64,000 nucleotides of DNA from TM7 phylum sp. oral taxon 349 (GTDB lineage: Bacteria > Patescibacteriota > Saccharimonadia > Saccharimonadales > Saccharimonadaceae): contig CP072328.1 in NCBI GenBank assembly GCA_018127705.1, forward strand, positions 62,001 through 126,000, written 5' to 3'. The position numbers and the translations under genes are program-made. This document shows, one piece after another, positions 17,252 through 25,610 of the stretch. Below the pieces are notes generated by a model. It did no database searches. It was given only the letters and a program-made list of their open reading frames with translations, and was not told the DNA's origin. The stretch's first letter is position 1; every line of letters begins with the position of its first letter.

Positions 17252-18259
17252 CTATTTACCAGTGAAAAGCTTGCGGAATTTAAGTAGCCCTGTCTGATTA
17301 GGTAGTGGGCCATTGTGAATAATGCTGCGGACATAGGCGATTGAGACTTTCCGGTCACGCTGAATTTTAACGCGATGTACCCAGGCGTGCGGTTGGCGGA
17401 TGAGCGATGCAAAAATACCTCTGAACGCCGGCCAGCTGTTGCCGTGTCGGATAGCACTCGCAAAAATCAGCCAATACGCTAGGAAAAAGCGTGCGCCAAT
17501 CGTCCAGAATAGCCGTCCTGGGACGTTTTTGATGAGCACAAGCGGCAGGTTTTTGAACGTGTTAAACACGGCGAGACCTGGAACCTTTTGGCTGCTCGCA
17601 CCAACTTTATGGTATGCGATTGCTTTTGGTGTATAACGTACCTTCCAGCCGGCGAGCTGTGCACGAAAACTGAGATCAACATCTTCGTAGTACATGAAAA
17701 AATCCTCGTCAAACAACCCAATGTCGCTAAACATTGCTGTGCGATATAATGCGCCGCCGCCTGTCGCACCGAAAATTTCGCCTGACTGGTCTGGCGCGTT
17801 AGCTATCGGCTCGTCGCGATGACGTGGCCCGGGAAGGCCCCAAGTGGTGTAGAATTCTCCTGTTGAGTCGATTGCACTACCTTCTAGCCTAGACATGCTG
17901 CCAGTTACGATTCCGCAGTCTTCGTGCTCATCCAATTCTTTTGTTAATTCCTTTATCCAATCTTTTTGAGCTTTAGCATCAGGATTTAGAAGAGCAATAT
18001 AGTCATATTGCTCTTCTATTGCTATTTTTAGACCGCTATTAATTCCACCTGCAAACCCTAGATTTTTATTGTTTTTTACCAATCGTATTCGCGAATTGCT
18101 CTGCGTAATTTTTTGAAAAATCTTTACCGAGTCGTCAGAGGAAGCATTATCAACAAGTAAAATATCTGATGGGGTTGTTTGAGCTAGAATAGATTTAGTG
18201 CAGCATATGGAATCGCTTGGACTATTCCAGTTTAGGATAATTGTGATAATTTTTTTCAT
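17252..18259 (-). CDS. GT2 glycosyltransferase, rhamnosyltransferase-like
   Basis: A 335-residue GT2 enzyme with IITIILNWNSPSDS at the start, DNASSDDS near residue 38 and the LLNPDAKAQKDW metal-site region near 92. The later part has FMYYEDVDLSFRAQLAGW, typical of rhamnosyltransferases (WcaA/RfbF-like). The C-terminal 100 residues are basic and moderately hydrophobic and may bind the membrane. The gene is divergent from the ABC permease, with both promoters sharing one palindromic -10 at 18272-18285. Together with rml genes at 41-46 kb it probably contributes to a rhamnose-containing glycan. Confidence 0.87.
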   Translation of the reverse strand: MKKIITIILNWNSPSDSICCTKSILAQTTPSDILLVDNASSDDSVKIFQKITQSNSRIRLVKNNKNLGFAGGINSGLKIAIEEQYDYIALLNPDAKAQKDWIKELTKELDEHEDCGIVTGSMSRLEGSAIDSTGEFYTTWGLPGPRHRDEPIANAPDQSGEIFGATGGGALYRTAMFSDIGLFDEDFFMYYEDVDLSFRAQLAGWKVRYTPKAIAYHKVGASSQKVPGLAVFNTFKNLPLVLIKNVPGRLFWTIGARFFLAYWLIFASAIRHGNSWPAFRGIFASLIRQPHAWVHRVKIQRDRKVSIAYVRSIIHNGPLPNQTGLLKFRKLFTGK

Positions 18260-18271
18260 AACTGCGCGTCT

Positions 18272-18285
18272 CTATTATATAATAG
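18272..18285. promoter_or_regulatory. Palindromic shared -10 between divergent genes
   Basis: The 14-base perfect palindrome CTATTATATAATAG contains TATAAT on both strands: 18278-18283 for the plus-strand permease (ATG 18297) and 18279-18274 for the minus-strand GT2 (ATG 18259). Both transcripts would have leaders of about seven bases. The two polymerases could not occupy it together. Confidence 0.6.
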
Positions 18286-18296
18286 AAGATAAAGAT

Positions 18297-19133
18297 ATGA
18301 GAAACGCGATACTGCATAGTGTGTCTAGACGGCTATTCTCGAAAGAAAATAAGTCGTTATTCTTGGAACTAGTGAGAACAGACTTTAAATTGAGATACCA
18401 AGGGTCGTTTATTGGTTACGCGTGGTCGTTACTGAAACCTCTGCTGTTATTCGTTATTCTCTATATTGTCTTTGTTTATTTCTTAAAAGTTGGTCGCGAC
18501 ATTGAGCATTATCCTGTCTATCTATTGCTTGGAATTGTGATGTGGAATTTCTTTACTGAGATGACAGTACAAAGTCTTGGCTCAATTGTTGGTCGAGGCG
18601 ATCTCATTAGGAAAATAAAGATCCCACGCTGGATGATTGTTTTAGCAACAAGCGCATCTGCGTCAATTAATTTATTTTTCAGCTTACTTGTTGTTTTTAT
18701 ATTTATGGCAGTTAATGGTGTACCAGTTACATTAGCAGGTGTTGGCATGCTGCTACTGTATGTAGCTATTACGTATGTATTCGCATTAGGCATATCTTTT
18801 CTACTGTCGGCTTTGTATGTTCGGTTTCGCGATGTTAGTTATATATGGGAAATAGTCCTGCAGGCAGGATTTTATGCAACACCTATAATCTACCCGCTCC
18901 AGATGGTAAAAAATGTATTTATTGAAAAGATTCTTATACTCAATCCGCTTGCGCTTGTTATCCAAGGTGCTCGTCATGACCTCATAAATAGTGAACAGAC
19001 ACTGTCGTTTACTACACTCTGGGGGAGCAGACCTGTAATGATTGTTGTTTCTTTGTCTATTATTGTTATATTTATTGTGGTAGGTATAGCTTATTTTAAG
19101 AAGCAATCTAGATATTTTGCGGAGAATATATAG
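18297..19133 (+). CDS. ABC-2 type polysaccharide export permease (Wzm-like)
   Basis: About 278 residues with six membrane helices, starting MRNAILHSVSRRLFSKENKS. The family segment is RTDFKLRYQGSFIGYAWSLLKPLL (about 25-48). It forms the channel part of an ABC exporter that moves lipid-linked polysaccharide outward; the ATPase is encoded next. Upstream in-frame ATGs at 18198 and later lie inside the divergent GT2 gene, so the ATG at 18297 just after the shared -10 is chosen. The stop abuts the GTG of the ATPase gene. Confidence 0.9.
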   Translation: MRNAILHSVSRRLFSKENKSLFLELVRTDFKLRYQGSFIGYAWSLLKPLLLFVILYIVFVYFLKVGRDIEHYPVYLLLGIVMWNFFTEMTVQSLGSIVGRGDLIRKIKIPRWMIVLATSASASINLFFSLLVVFIFMAVNGVPVTLAGVGMLLLYVAITYVFALGISFLLSALYVRFRDVSYIWEIVLQAGFYATPIIYPLQMVKNVFIEKILILNPLALVIQGARHDLINSEQTLSFTTLWGSRPVMIVVSLSIIVIFIVVGIAYFKKQSRYFAENI

Positions 19134-20333
19134 GTGAGTAGAAATAAAAAAGAGGTAGTTATTGCGGTTAAAAATCTTCATAAGGATTTTATACTTCCGC
19201 GTGGTCGTGGTAATTCATTTAAGAGTTTATTAATAAATTTTCGTCGAACCTATACGGAAATTCAGCATACGCTACGGGGCATTTCGTTCAATGTTCATAA
19301 AGGGGATTTTTTGGGTGTTGTCGGGAGAAACGGTAGTGGAAAAAGTACGTTATTGAAATTACTCTCAGGTATTTATACGCCAACGAAAGGCTCGATTACA
19401 GTTAAAGGCAAACTGACGCCATTTATTGAGCTCGGTGTCGGTTTTAATCCTGAACTGTCTGGACGAGATAACGTATATCTCAACGGTGCGCTGCTTGGTT
19501 TTTCGCGTGCTGAAATGGGCGAAAAATATGATGAAATTGTAGCATTTTCTGAGCTAGAGCGCTTTATGGATCAAAAATTAAAAAATTATTCAAGTGGAAT
19601 GCAAGTCCGTCTGGCGTTTTCGATTGCAATTCAGACAAACACTGATATCTTAGTCCTTGACGAGGTGCTTGCGGTCGGTGATGAGGCGTTCCAGCGAAAA
19701 TGTTTTGACTATTTTAAGCAGATAAAAGCACAGAAAAAAACAGTCATCTTAGTGACGCACGATATGGCGTCGGTTAGGCGATTTTGCAATCGTGCCATTA
19801 TGATTGATAATGGCAAGGTAGTTGCCGATGGGCAGCCAGAAGAAGTGGCAAATCTATATAGTCTCGAAAATATTGAAAAAGCAGTTTTAACGAAGAAAAC
19901 TGCCACTAATAAACCATGGATTAGCGTGGCAGTTGATAAAAAAATATTAACACCGCAAGATACGCTGCGCGCAACAGTTGAATATTATGTACCGAGTAAC
20001 CAATCAGTTTCGTTTGGTATTTCGGTTATTGATGAAGCGTCAAATCGTGCAACGTCAGTGATTGATGATGGATTTTTCCGTGGCAATGATGATGTGACAA
20101 TAACATCGCAAAAAAAAGGTGTGTATAAATATCACTATAGATTGCCGCTTGATGAATTCAACAATCGAACGTTTGAGATTGCTGCGACATTGTTTGCATA
20201 TGATAGTAAGCGTGATGAGTATGAGCCAATTGCTTACACGACCGAGAAACAGATTGCAACGTTTTATGTAAAGAGTAAAAACAAAGATGGAGGATTACTA
20301 AAACGTAAAGGTGAGTGGCAGAAAGTAAAATAA
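19134..20333 (+). CDS. ABC transporter ATPase of polysaccharide export, Wzt-like with C-terminal domain
   Basis: A 399-residue ATPase. Walker A is GVVGRNGSGKSTLLKLLSG near residue 62, the signature YSSGMQVRLAFSIA near 145 and Walker B ILVLDEVLAVGDE near 166. Residues about 260-385 form a beta-rich domain like the Wzt C-terminal carbohydrate-binding domain, which recognises the finished polysaccharide. The start is GTG at 19134, directly after the permease stop. The next genes are glycosyltransferases, so this is an ABC-dependent capsule or O-antigen-like export locus. Confidence 0.92.
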   Translation: MSRNKKEVVIAVKNLHKDFILPRGRGNSFKSLLINFRRTYTEIQHTLRGISFNVHKGDFLGVVGRNGSGKSTLLKLLSGIYTPTKGSITVKGKLTPFIELGVGFNPELSGRDNVYLNGALLGFSRAEMGEKYDEIVAFSELERFMDQKLKNYSSGMQVRLAFSIAIQTNTDILVLDEVLAVGDEAFQRKCFDYFKQIKAQKKTVILVTHDMASVRRFCNRAIMIDNGKVVADGQPEEVANLYSLENIEKAVLTKKTATNKPWISVAVDKKILTPQDTLRATVEYYVPSNQSVSFGISVIDEASNRATSVIDDGFFRGNDDVTITSQKKGVYKYHYRLPLDEFNNRTFEIAATLFAYDSKRDEYEPIAYTTEKQIATFYVKSKNKDGGLLKRKGEWQKVK

Positions 20334-20343
20334 CGGAGGAAAT

Positions 20344-21564
20344 ATGTTACGAAAAGCGTATAAGTTTTATGCCTACACGAAACAGAATGGAGTAGGGCAA
20401 GCGGTTCGCAAGACGAAACGATACTTATCAAAGCAGCAGGCGCTGGCTATTAAACAGCCAATTGAAGTAATGGCAACAATTGAAGATATCATGAAGGCGG
20501 ATTATGTTAACCATCCATATAAAGCTCCGGCAAAAAATAAACATAAGAAATCATTGAAGATTGGCTGGGTGCTTTCACCATTGTCGCCAGGGAGTGGCGG
20601 ACAAAATACAATTACGCGGTTTGTTAGGCATTTACAGCGTGCCGGTCATCGGGTGACAATCTATGTCTACGAGGGAATTCACCCGCAATCAGTAAAAGAA
20701 GCGACGCACATTCTCAAAACAAGTTTTAAGCTTGATGTGGAGGTAAAAAAAATTGCGCAATATGAAGAATCTGATGCGTTAATCGCGACTGGCTGGGAAA
20801 CGGCATACCCAGTATTTAACATTAAAACAAAAGCGCATAAATTCTATTTTGTGCAGGATTTTGAGCCATATTTTTATGGACTTGGTTCCAAGGCGGTGCT
20901 CGCAGAGAATACATATCGTATGGGGTTTTACGGTATCACTGCTGGACGATGGTTAACGAAACGAGTAAAAGAGTATGGCATGAAGTCGGATTATTTTAAT
21001 TTTGGTGCCGACATGGATATTTATCGACCGAAAACTGATGCTGTAACAAAACAAAAGAAAATTTGTTTTTACGCACGACCAGTAACAGAGCGCCGCGCGT
21101 TTGAGCTTGGCGTGATCGCACTTGAGAAATTTCACCAGAATCATCCTGAGTATACGATTGAATTTTTCGGCTGGGACGTGTCGAATTATCAGATCCCTTT
21201 CTCATATGTTAATCGAGGTATTCTATCTCATGAAGAATTGGCTCGGTTGTACCAAGAATCAGTCGCTTGTTTAGTATTGTCATTGACAAATGTATCGCTT
21301 CTTCCTTTAGAGCTTTTGGCGGCAACATGTATTCCAGTGATGAATGAGGGCGAAAATAATAGTTTAGTTCTTGGCAAAAACACCTATATTCATTATACTG
21401 CGACAACACCGATCCAATTAGCACAGGCGTTATGTGAAACTGTTGAGCGAAAAGACATTGATGAGTATGCAATGAAAGCGTCGGCAAGCGTCAAGAATTT
21501 GTCATGGAATGATTCCTATAAAAAAGTTGAAATGATTATTCGTCGCGAGGTGTGTGGTGAATAA
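20344..21564 (+). CDS. WsaF-like glycosyltransferase (rhamnan synthesis type, GT-B)
   Basis: A 406-residue protein starting MLRKAYKFYAYTKQNG. The core resembles WsaF-type rhamnosyltransferases: WVLSPLSPGSGGQNTITRFV, then YFVQDFEPYFYGLGSKAVLA near residue 175, then KKICFYARPVTERRAFELG and a donor-site region (LSLTNVSLLPLELLA). It lies ten bases after the Wzt-like gene with GGAGG as ribosome-binding site, and overlaps the next GT2 by about eight to eleven bases. Rhamnose as donor sugar is inference, helped by the rml genes in the window. Confidence 0.83.
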   Translation: MLRKAYKFYAYTKQNGVGQAVRKTKRYLSKQQALAIKQPIEVMATIEDIMKADYVNHPYKAPAKNKHKKSLKIGWVLSPLSPGSGGQNTITRFVRHLQRAGHRVTIYVYEGIHPQSVKEATHILKTSFKLDVEVKKIAQYEESDALIATGWETAYPVFNIKTKAHKFYFVQDFEPYFYGLGSKAVLAENTYRMGFYGITAGRWLTKRVKEYGMKSDYFNFGADMDIYRPKTDAVTKQKKICFYARPVTERRAFELGVIALEKFHQNHPEYTIEFFGWDVSNYQIPFSYVNRGILSHEELARLYQESVACLVLSLTNVSLLPLELLAATCIPVMNEGENNSLVLGKNTYIHYTATTPIQLAQALCETVERKDIDEYAMKASASVKNLSWNDSYKKVEMIIRREVCGE

Positions 21565-22558
21565 ACGCGTCGATATCACAATTTTTATTCCGACATATTT
21601 TGCAGAAGATACGCTTGCTCACCTATTGAGGAAGATTTTTAAGCAAAAAATTGATAAAACGTTTGAAGTGTTGATCTATGACACGAGCTCGACAGATAAA
21701 ACGCCAAAAATTATTGAGCGATTTGCGAAGAGGCATGCCAACCTTCGTCACAAAACAATTCTTAAAAAAGATTTTCAGCATGGACGAGTTCGACAGCAGG
21801 CTGCTGAAGATGCAAAAGGAGAGTTTGTTGTATATCTGACGCAAGATGCAATTCCAGCGCACAATCGATGGCTTTATGAATTGCTGAAACCGTTTGAAAT
21901 AAACGAGAAAATTGTCGGTGTGACTGGCAAACAAGATCCAAGACCAAAAACATTTCCGCTGTTAAAACGTGAAATTCGTGGTGTATTTTCTGGTCTTGGT
22001 CCAGATAATGGTACGACGATTTATTACAAAGATGACTTCATTAAAAAGCAGAGTCAATACGACCATGTGGCATTTTATTCCGATGTCAATTCTGCTTGCC
22101 GGCGCAACTTTGTCTTGCATACTATACCATATCGCGAATTGGATTATGCCGAAGATCAGGCATTCGGTCGCGATGTAATTGAGGCTGGCTATATGAAGGC
22201 GTATGCATCAAGAGGTAATGTTGTCCATTCAAATGAATTTAAAATTCGAGAATATAAAAATCGAATGTTTGATGAAGTGATGGGACTAAGGAAGGCAGGG
22301 ATTCCGGTAAAGGCGCCATCGTTTCTTGGTATTATTAAAGTAGTCGCATTAGGCACTGTTAAAGATACGATTTTTACGCTGCGTGATAGTGAGTACTCCT
22401 GGAAACGCCGTCTATTCTATATTGCGGTTAACCCAATTTATAATATTGAAAAATGGCGTGGGTTTCGTAAGGCGGTGGAGTTTGATCTTAATGACCAAAA
22501 GACAGCTCATCGCTACTCGTTGGAATCGCGTCAGGCACGTGTCCGATTGAAACGTTAG
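21557..22558 (+). CDS. GT2 rhamnosyltransferase-like protein
   Basis: About 333 residues. The GT-A domain has ITIFIPTYFAEDTL, YDTSSTDKTP near residue 42 and YLTQDAIPAHNRW near 95, followed by DYAEDQAFGRDVIEAGY near 195. The pattern is like RfbF/WcaE rhamnosyltransferases. Two consecutive GTG codons (21554 and 21557) could start it; 21557 gives a better six-base distance from GAGG at 21547-21550. It is last in the export-locus operon. Confidence 0.85.
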   Translation: MNKRVDITIFIPTYFAEDTLAHLLRKIFKQKIDKTFEVLIYDTSSTDKTPKIIERFAKRHANLRHKTILKKDFQHGRVRQQAAEDAKGEFVVYLTQDAIPAHNRWLYELLKPFEINEKIVGVTGKQDPRPKTFPLLKREIRGVFSGLGPDNGTTIYYKDDFIKKQSQYDHVAFYSDVNSACRRNFVLHTIPYRELDYAEDQAFGRDVIEAGYMKAYASRGNVVHSNEFKIREYKNRMFDEVMGLRKAGIPVKAPSFLGIIKVVALGTVKDTIFTLRDSEYSWKRRLFYIAVNPIYNIEKWRGFRKAVEFDLNDQKTAHRYSLESRQARVRLKR

Positions 22559-22578
22559 TGTTTTAATAGTGACTATGC

Positions 22579-22584
22579 TATAAT
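22579..22584 (+). promoter_or_regulatory. Extended -10 upstream of the 22.7 kb operon
   Basis: TGC then TATAAT (22579-22584). Transcription would start near 22591, giving an 80-base leader that contains a tandem 15-base repeat, and GAAGGG about ten bases before the ATG at 22671. Confidence 0.65.
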
Positions 22585-22613
22585 TTCACTAGATAATTTA
22601 CTACTGCTAGTGT

Positions 22614-22654
22614 AAAACAATGTATCTGAAAACAATGTATCTGAAAAAAATGTA
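22614..22654 (+). repeat. Tandem 15-base repeat in a 5' leader
   Basis: AAAACAATGTATCTG occurs at 22614-22628 and again at 22629-22643, followed by a degenerate third start (AAAAAAATGTA). Each unit contains an ATG but no long reading frame. It lies between the -10 and the start of the 187-residue membrane protein. Confidence 0.8.
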
Positions 22655-22670
22655 GAAGGGATAGGTCGCG

Positions 22671-23234
22671 ATGCTTAAGCAATCAAAACGTTCGCGCAAA
22701 AAGTGGATTTTGGTTGGGGTATTTATTATCCTGCTACTAGGGGGCTGTCTAGTGCTCGCATATATAAAGCGAATACCACCGTTTGACCGGTTGCAGCTCA
22801 ATCCAGCAACGAAGCCGATTGAACCGGAGGATTCAAGAGAAAATAATGTTAATTATGATAAGCCGGCTTCGGAGCAGCAGAAAGAAGGCGAGCGAATTAA
22901 GAAGAAATTTATCGAAAAACACGAGGCAAAACAATCAGATAATCAGGAGGAGGCAGGCTCTATAGCAGTGACGATCACAAACACATCATACGTTGATGGT
23001 AAGTTAAGTATTCGTGCCATCGTTCCGACAACTCAAGTTGATGGAACGTGTACGTTGCAGTTAACAGCTAAAGAAGGTCAATCAATAACTAGAGAAGTTG
23101 GCCTGCAGAATATGGGTTCATATGTTATATGCAAGGGGTTCGATGAGGAGATTGCGAAGGGCGATTGGCATATCCGGATTGATTATAAATCTAATCAAGT
23201 GGCTGGTCGGGCGGAGAAAGATCTTTCATTATGA
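22671..23234 (+). CDS. Single-pass membrane protein with Ig-like outer domain, unknown function
   Basis: A 187-residue protein not recognised as a named family. Residues 1-14 are very basic, 14-35 form one membrane helix with a cysteine (ILLLGGCLVLAY), and 45-105 are a charged, Lys/Glu-rich linker. Residues 105-187 look like a small beta-sandwich (SIAVTITNTSYVDGKLSIRA, CTLQLTAKEG). It should be anchored with its C-terminus outside. It overlaps the secreted lytic-like protein gene by four bases, so the two probably act together at the cell surface. Confidence 0.7.
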   Translation: MLKQSKRSRKKWILVGVFIILLLGGCLVLAYIKRIPPFDRLQLNPATKPIEPEDSRENNVNYDKPASEQQKEGERIKKKFIEKHEAKQSDNQEEAGSIAVTITNTSYVDGKLSIRAIVPTTQVDGTCTLQLTAKEGQSITREVGLQNMGSYVICKGFDEEIAKGDWHIRIDYKSNQVAGRAEKDLSL

Positions 23235-25585
23235 CGGTACGTTGGCGATTGGGACTGATAGGTAGTTTAGTAGCTGTGAGTGTTCTCATGAGTATTTGTG
23301 CTGCTTCGTCTGTCTCCGCGGCCGATGCACGTAATTTTAATGCCGGGAGGATTATTGATGACGCAGTATTCACAAATTCCGACTCAATGTCTGTTCAGCA
23401 GATACAACAGTTTCTAGAGAGTAAAGTATCGTGTGATACGTGGGGGCAAAAGCGGTCTGAGTTAGGTGGCGGTAGTCGTGCACAATGGATGAATGCGCGT
23501 GGTATTTCGGCGCCGTTCCGTTGTATAACGGATTATGCAGAGAATCCGAATACGGGCGAGAATAATTATAGTAAACAAAACAATCCGGCTGGAGCTGTAT
23601 CAGCAGCACAACTGATTCATGTGTATGCTAAGCAATTTGATATTAATCCTCAAGTGTTGATTGCTACACTTCAAAAGGAAAACAGCTTAATTACTGATGA
23701 ATGGCCAACGCCAAAACAATTCCGCGAGGCGGTCGGGTTTGGCTGTCCTGATCATGTTGCACCGGGCGCCCCGGCATGCGACCCGGCTCACGGAAGTTTT
23801 TCGGCACAATTATATCAAGCGGCGCGGCATTTTCGCGGTTATATGGAGCGGCGACCGGGGTGGTTTGTCCCATATAGCACTGGCTGGAATAAGATAATGT
23901 GGAATCCGAATGGCGGTTGTGGTACAAGTGACGTATATATCGAAAACCGTGCAACAGCTGCTTTGTATAGCTATACGCCATATCGTCCAAATCAGGCAGC
24001 GCTTAATGCGCAATACGGCACGGGAGACGGTTGCTCGTCGTACGGTAATCGTAATTTCTATTTATTCTTTAGTGATTGGTTCGGCTCAACTCATATAAAT
24101 GGCCATTTACTAAGAACGGTTGACAATGCAACAGTTTATCTTGTCGGTAAAGACACAAAATATCCGATCGCTAGTATGGAAACGCTGAGTCAACTGTCGG
24201 CTGCTCTTGGGTCGGTTAGTTTTGTCTCGCAATCATACCTTGACACCTATCTGACAGGCCAGCTCGCTGGACGGTTAATTCGTTCGGAAGATGGTACGAT
24301 TTACTTCTATGATTCGGGAATCAAGCTACCTTTTACGTCATGTGATATGGTTGCACAGTATGGACTTGGTCAGGGCTGTGGGCAGCCTATGCAGCTAACA
24401 AACGCACAAGTAAATCGATTTTATTCTGGACCGCCAATTATGCATGGTTACAAAACAGTCAGCGGTAAGCGGTTTTACATTGAGAATGGCAGCCGTCGGG
24501 AGGTTCTTGATGATCAATCGCTTGCTCAAGCGCAGAGAGATCAGGGTTACAATGTGCTAAGCGACTCAGCGATTCAGTATTTGCCAATTGGCGAGCCAAT
24601 TGTCAGAGATAGTGTGGTTATTGAGAGTCGTAGCGGCGGGAATCGTTATCTCGTTAGTAGCGGACAAGCATATTCAATTAAGCGGTCTATGTACGTTGAT
24701 AGGGTGTTTAATAAGTTTAATAGTGGTATATTAGAACAGGAAAGCATTGCTAAATTGCCACAATCAGGAAAAGTAATTGATGATCATATTGCGAATTCGA
24801 CAGGTACGCAATATCTAATAACAGGAGATGGCAAAAAGCAGATTGTTCACCCCGGTGAAATTAACAGTACACCAACAGTCCTGTCCGATCAAATTATTAA
24901 TCAGCTAGAGGGTAGCGGCTCGCTAGAAAGTCCGATTATGATTAAATCTGCGGATAATGGTACGGTGTATGTGATTGAATCGCAGCAGAAACGTCCGATT
25001 GTGTCGATGGATGATGTGTTTGCTATCTTGGGCAAAAATCAACCATATATTGCATGGGTATCGGGCGGTACGCTCGCCAGTATACCAAGCGGTAACGTAG
25101 TGTTTGCGCCAGGTAAGTTTGTAAAGTCGCCGTCAAATGATACTGTTTATGTATCGGATGGCTATGATAAACTATTGCCGCTATCTCATTTTCAGCAAGC
25201 TTTTGATGTCGGTGTAGAAGGGAATATCCGAACAGTGCGTGACGACGTTATTGGCAAATATAAAGTGAGCGAGTCAGTTCTATCGCCCTATGTAAACTGT
25301 GGAGGGGTAACATATTTGGGTGTTGGCGGCGTATTGTATAAGATAGAACTGTCAAATCAGCGAGCTTTTTCACTTCAGTTGCAGACGTGCAAGGCGCTTA
25401 GAAAAGAAGACGTTTTCCCAACTTTTATATCCGACGGCAGCGGTACAATTTTCTATGTTAAAGATGGTGAAATGCATCCAATTCGCAGCTGGCAAACATT
25501 CTTGTCTCTCAATAGAGAAAATAAGCCAATTGTTCGCGGCTCGTTTATTACAACACTATTGATGCCGCAAGGGTTAGTCATGTAA
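23231..25585 (+). CDS. Secreted lytic-transglycosylase-like protein with about nine C-terminal repeats
   Basis: A 784-residue exported protein. Residues 1-31 are a signal peptide ending SSVSAADA. Residues about 110-280 are a lysozyme-like region: FDINPQVLIATLQKENSLI holds the likely catalytic glutamate, and WFVPYSTGWNKIMWNP follows. From about 290 to the end there are about nine divergent repeats of 45-60 residues with the core T-V/I-Y-x-V-x-G-x-K-x-P-I (for example NGTVYLVGKDTKYPI, SGTIFYVKDGEMHPI). The repeats may bind glycan. A role on the organism's own wall or on a host wall is inference. It overlaps the upstream gene by four bases. Confidence 0.78.
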   Translation: MTVRWRLGLIGSLVAVSVLMSICAASSVSAADARNFNAGRIIDDAVFTNSDSMSVQQIQQFLESKVSCDTWGQKRSELGGGSRAQWMNARGISAPFRCITDYAENPNTGENNYSKQNNPAGAVSAAQLIHVYAKQFDINPQVLIATLQKENSLITDEWPTPKQFREAVGFGCPDHVAPGAPACDPAHGSFSAQLYQAARHFRGYMERRPGWFVPYSTGWNKIMWNPNGGCGTSDVYIENRATAALYSYTPYRPNQAALNAQYGTGDGCSSYGNRNFYLFFSDWFGSTHINGHLLRTVDNATVYLVGKDTKYPIASMETLSQLSAALGSVSFVSQSYLDTYLTGQLAGRLIRSEDGTIYFYDSGIKLPFTSCDMVAQYGLGQGCGQPMQLTNAQVNRFYSGPPIMHGYKTVSGKRFYIENGSRREVLDDQSLAQAQRDQGYNVLSDSAIQYLPIGEPIVRDSVVIESRSGGNRYLVSSGQAYSIKRSMYVDRVFNKFNSGILEQESIAKLPQSGKVIDDHIANSTGTQYLITGDGKKQIVHPGEINSTPTVLSDQIINQLEGSGSLESPIMIKSADNGTVYVIESQQKRPIVSMDDVFAILGKNQPYIAWVSGGTLASIPSGNVVFAPGKFVKSPSNDTVYVSDGYDKLLPLSHFQQAFDVGVEGNIRTVRDDVIGKYKVSESVLSPYVNCGGVTYLGVGGVLYKIELSNQRAFSLQLQTCKALRKEDVFPTFISDGSGTIFYVKDGEMHPIRSWQTFLSLNRENKPIVRGSFITTLLMPQGLVM

Positions 25586-25610
25586 ATGTGTTACAATGAA
25601 AGAACGGTCT

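Noticed and set aside
18198-18296. Longer N-terminus of the ABC permease
   Set aside because: It lies inside the divergent glycosyltransferase gene and upstream of the shared -10.
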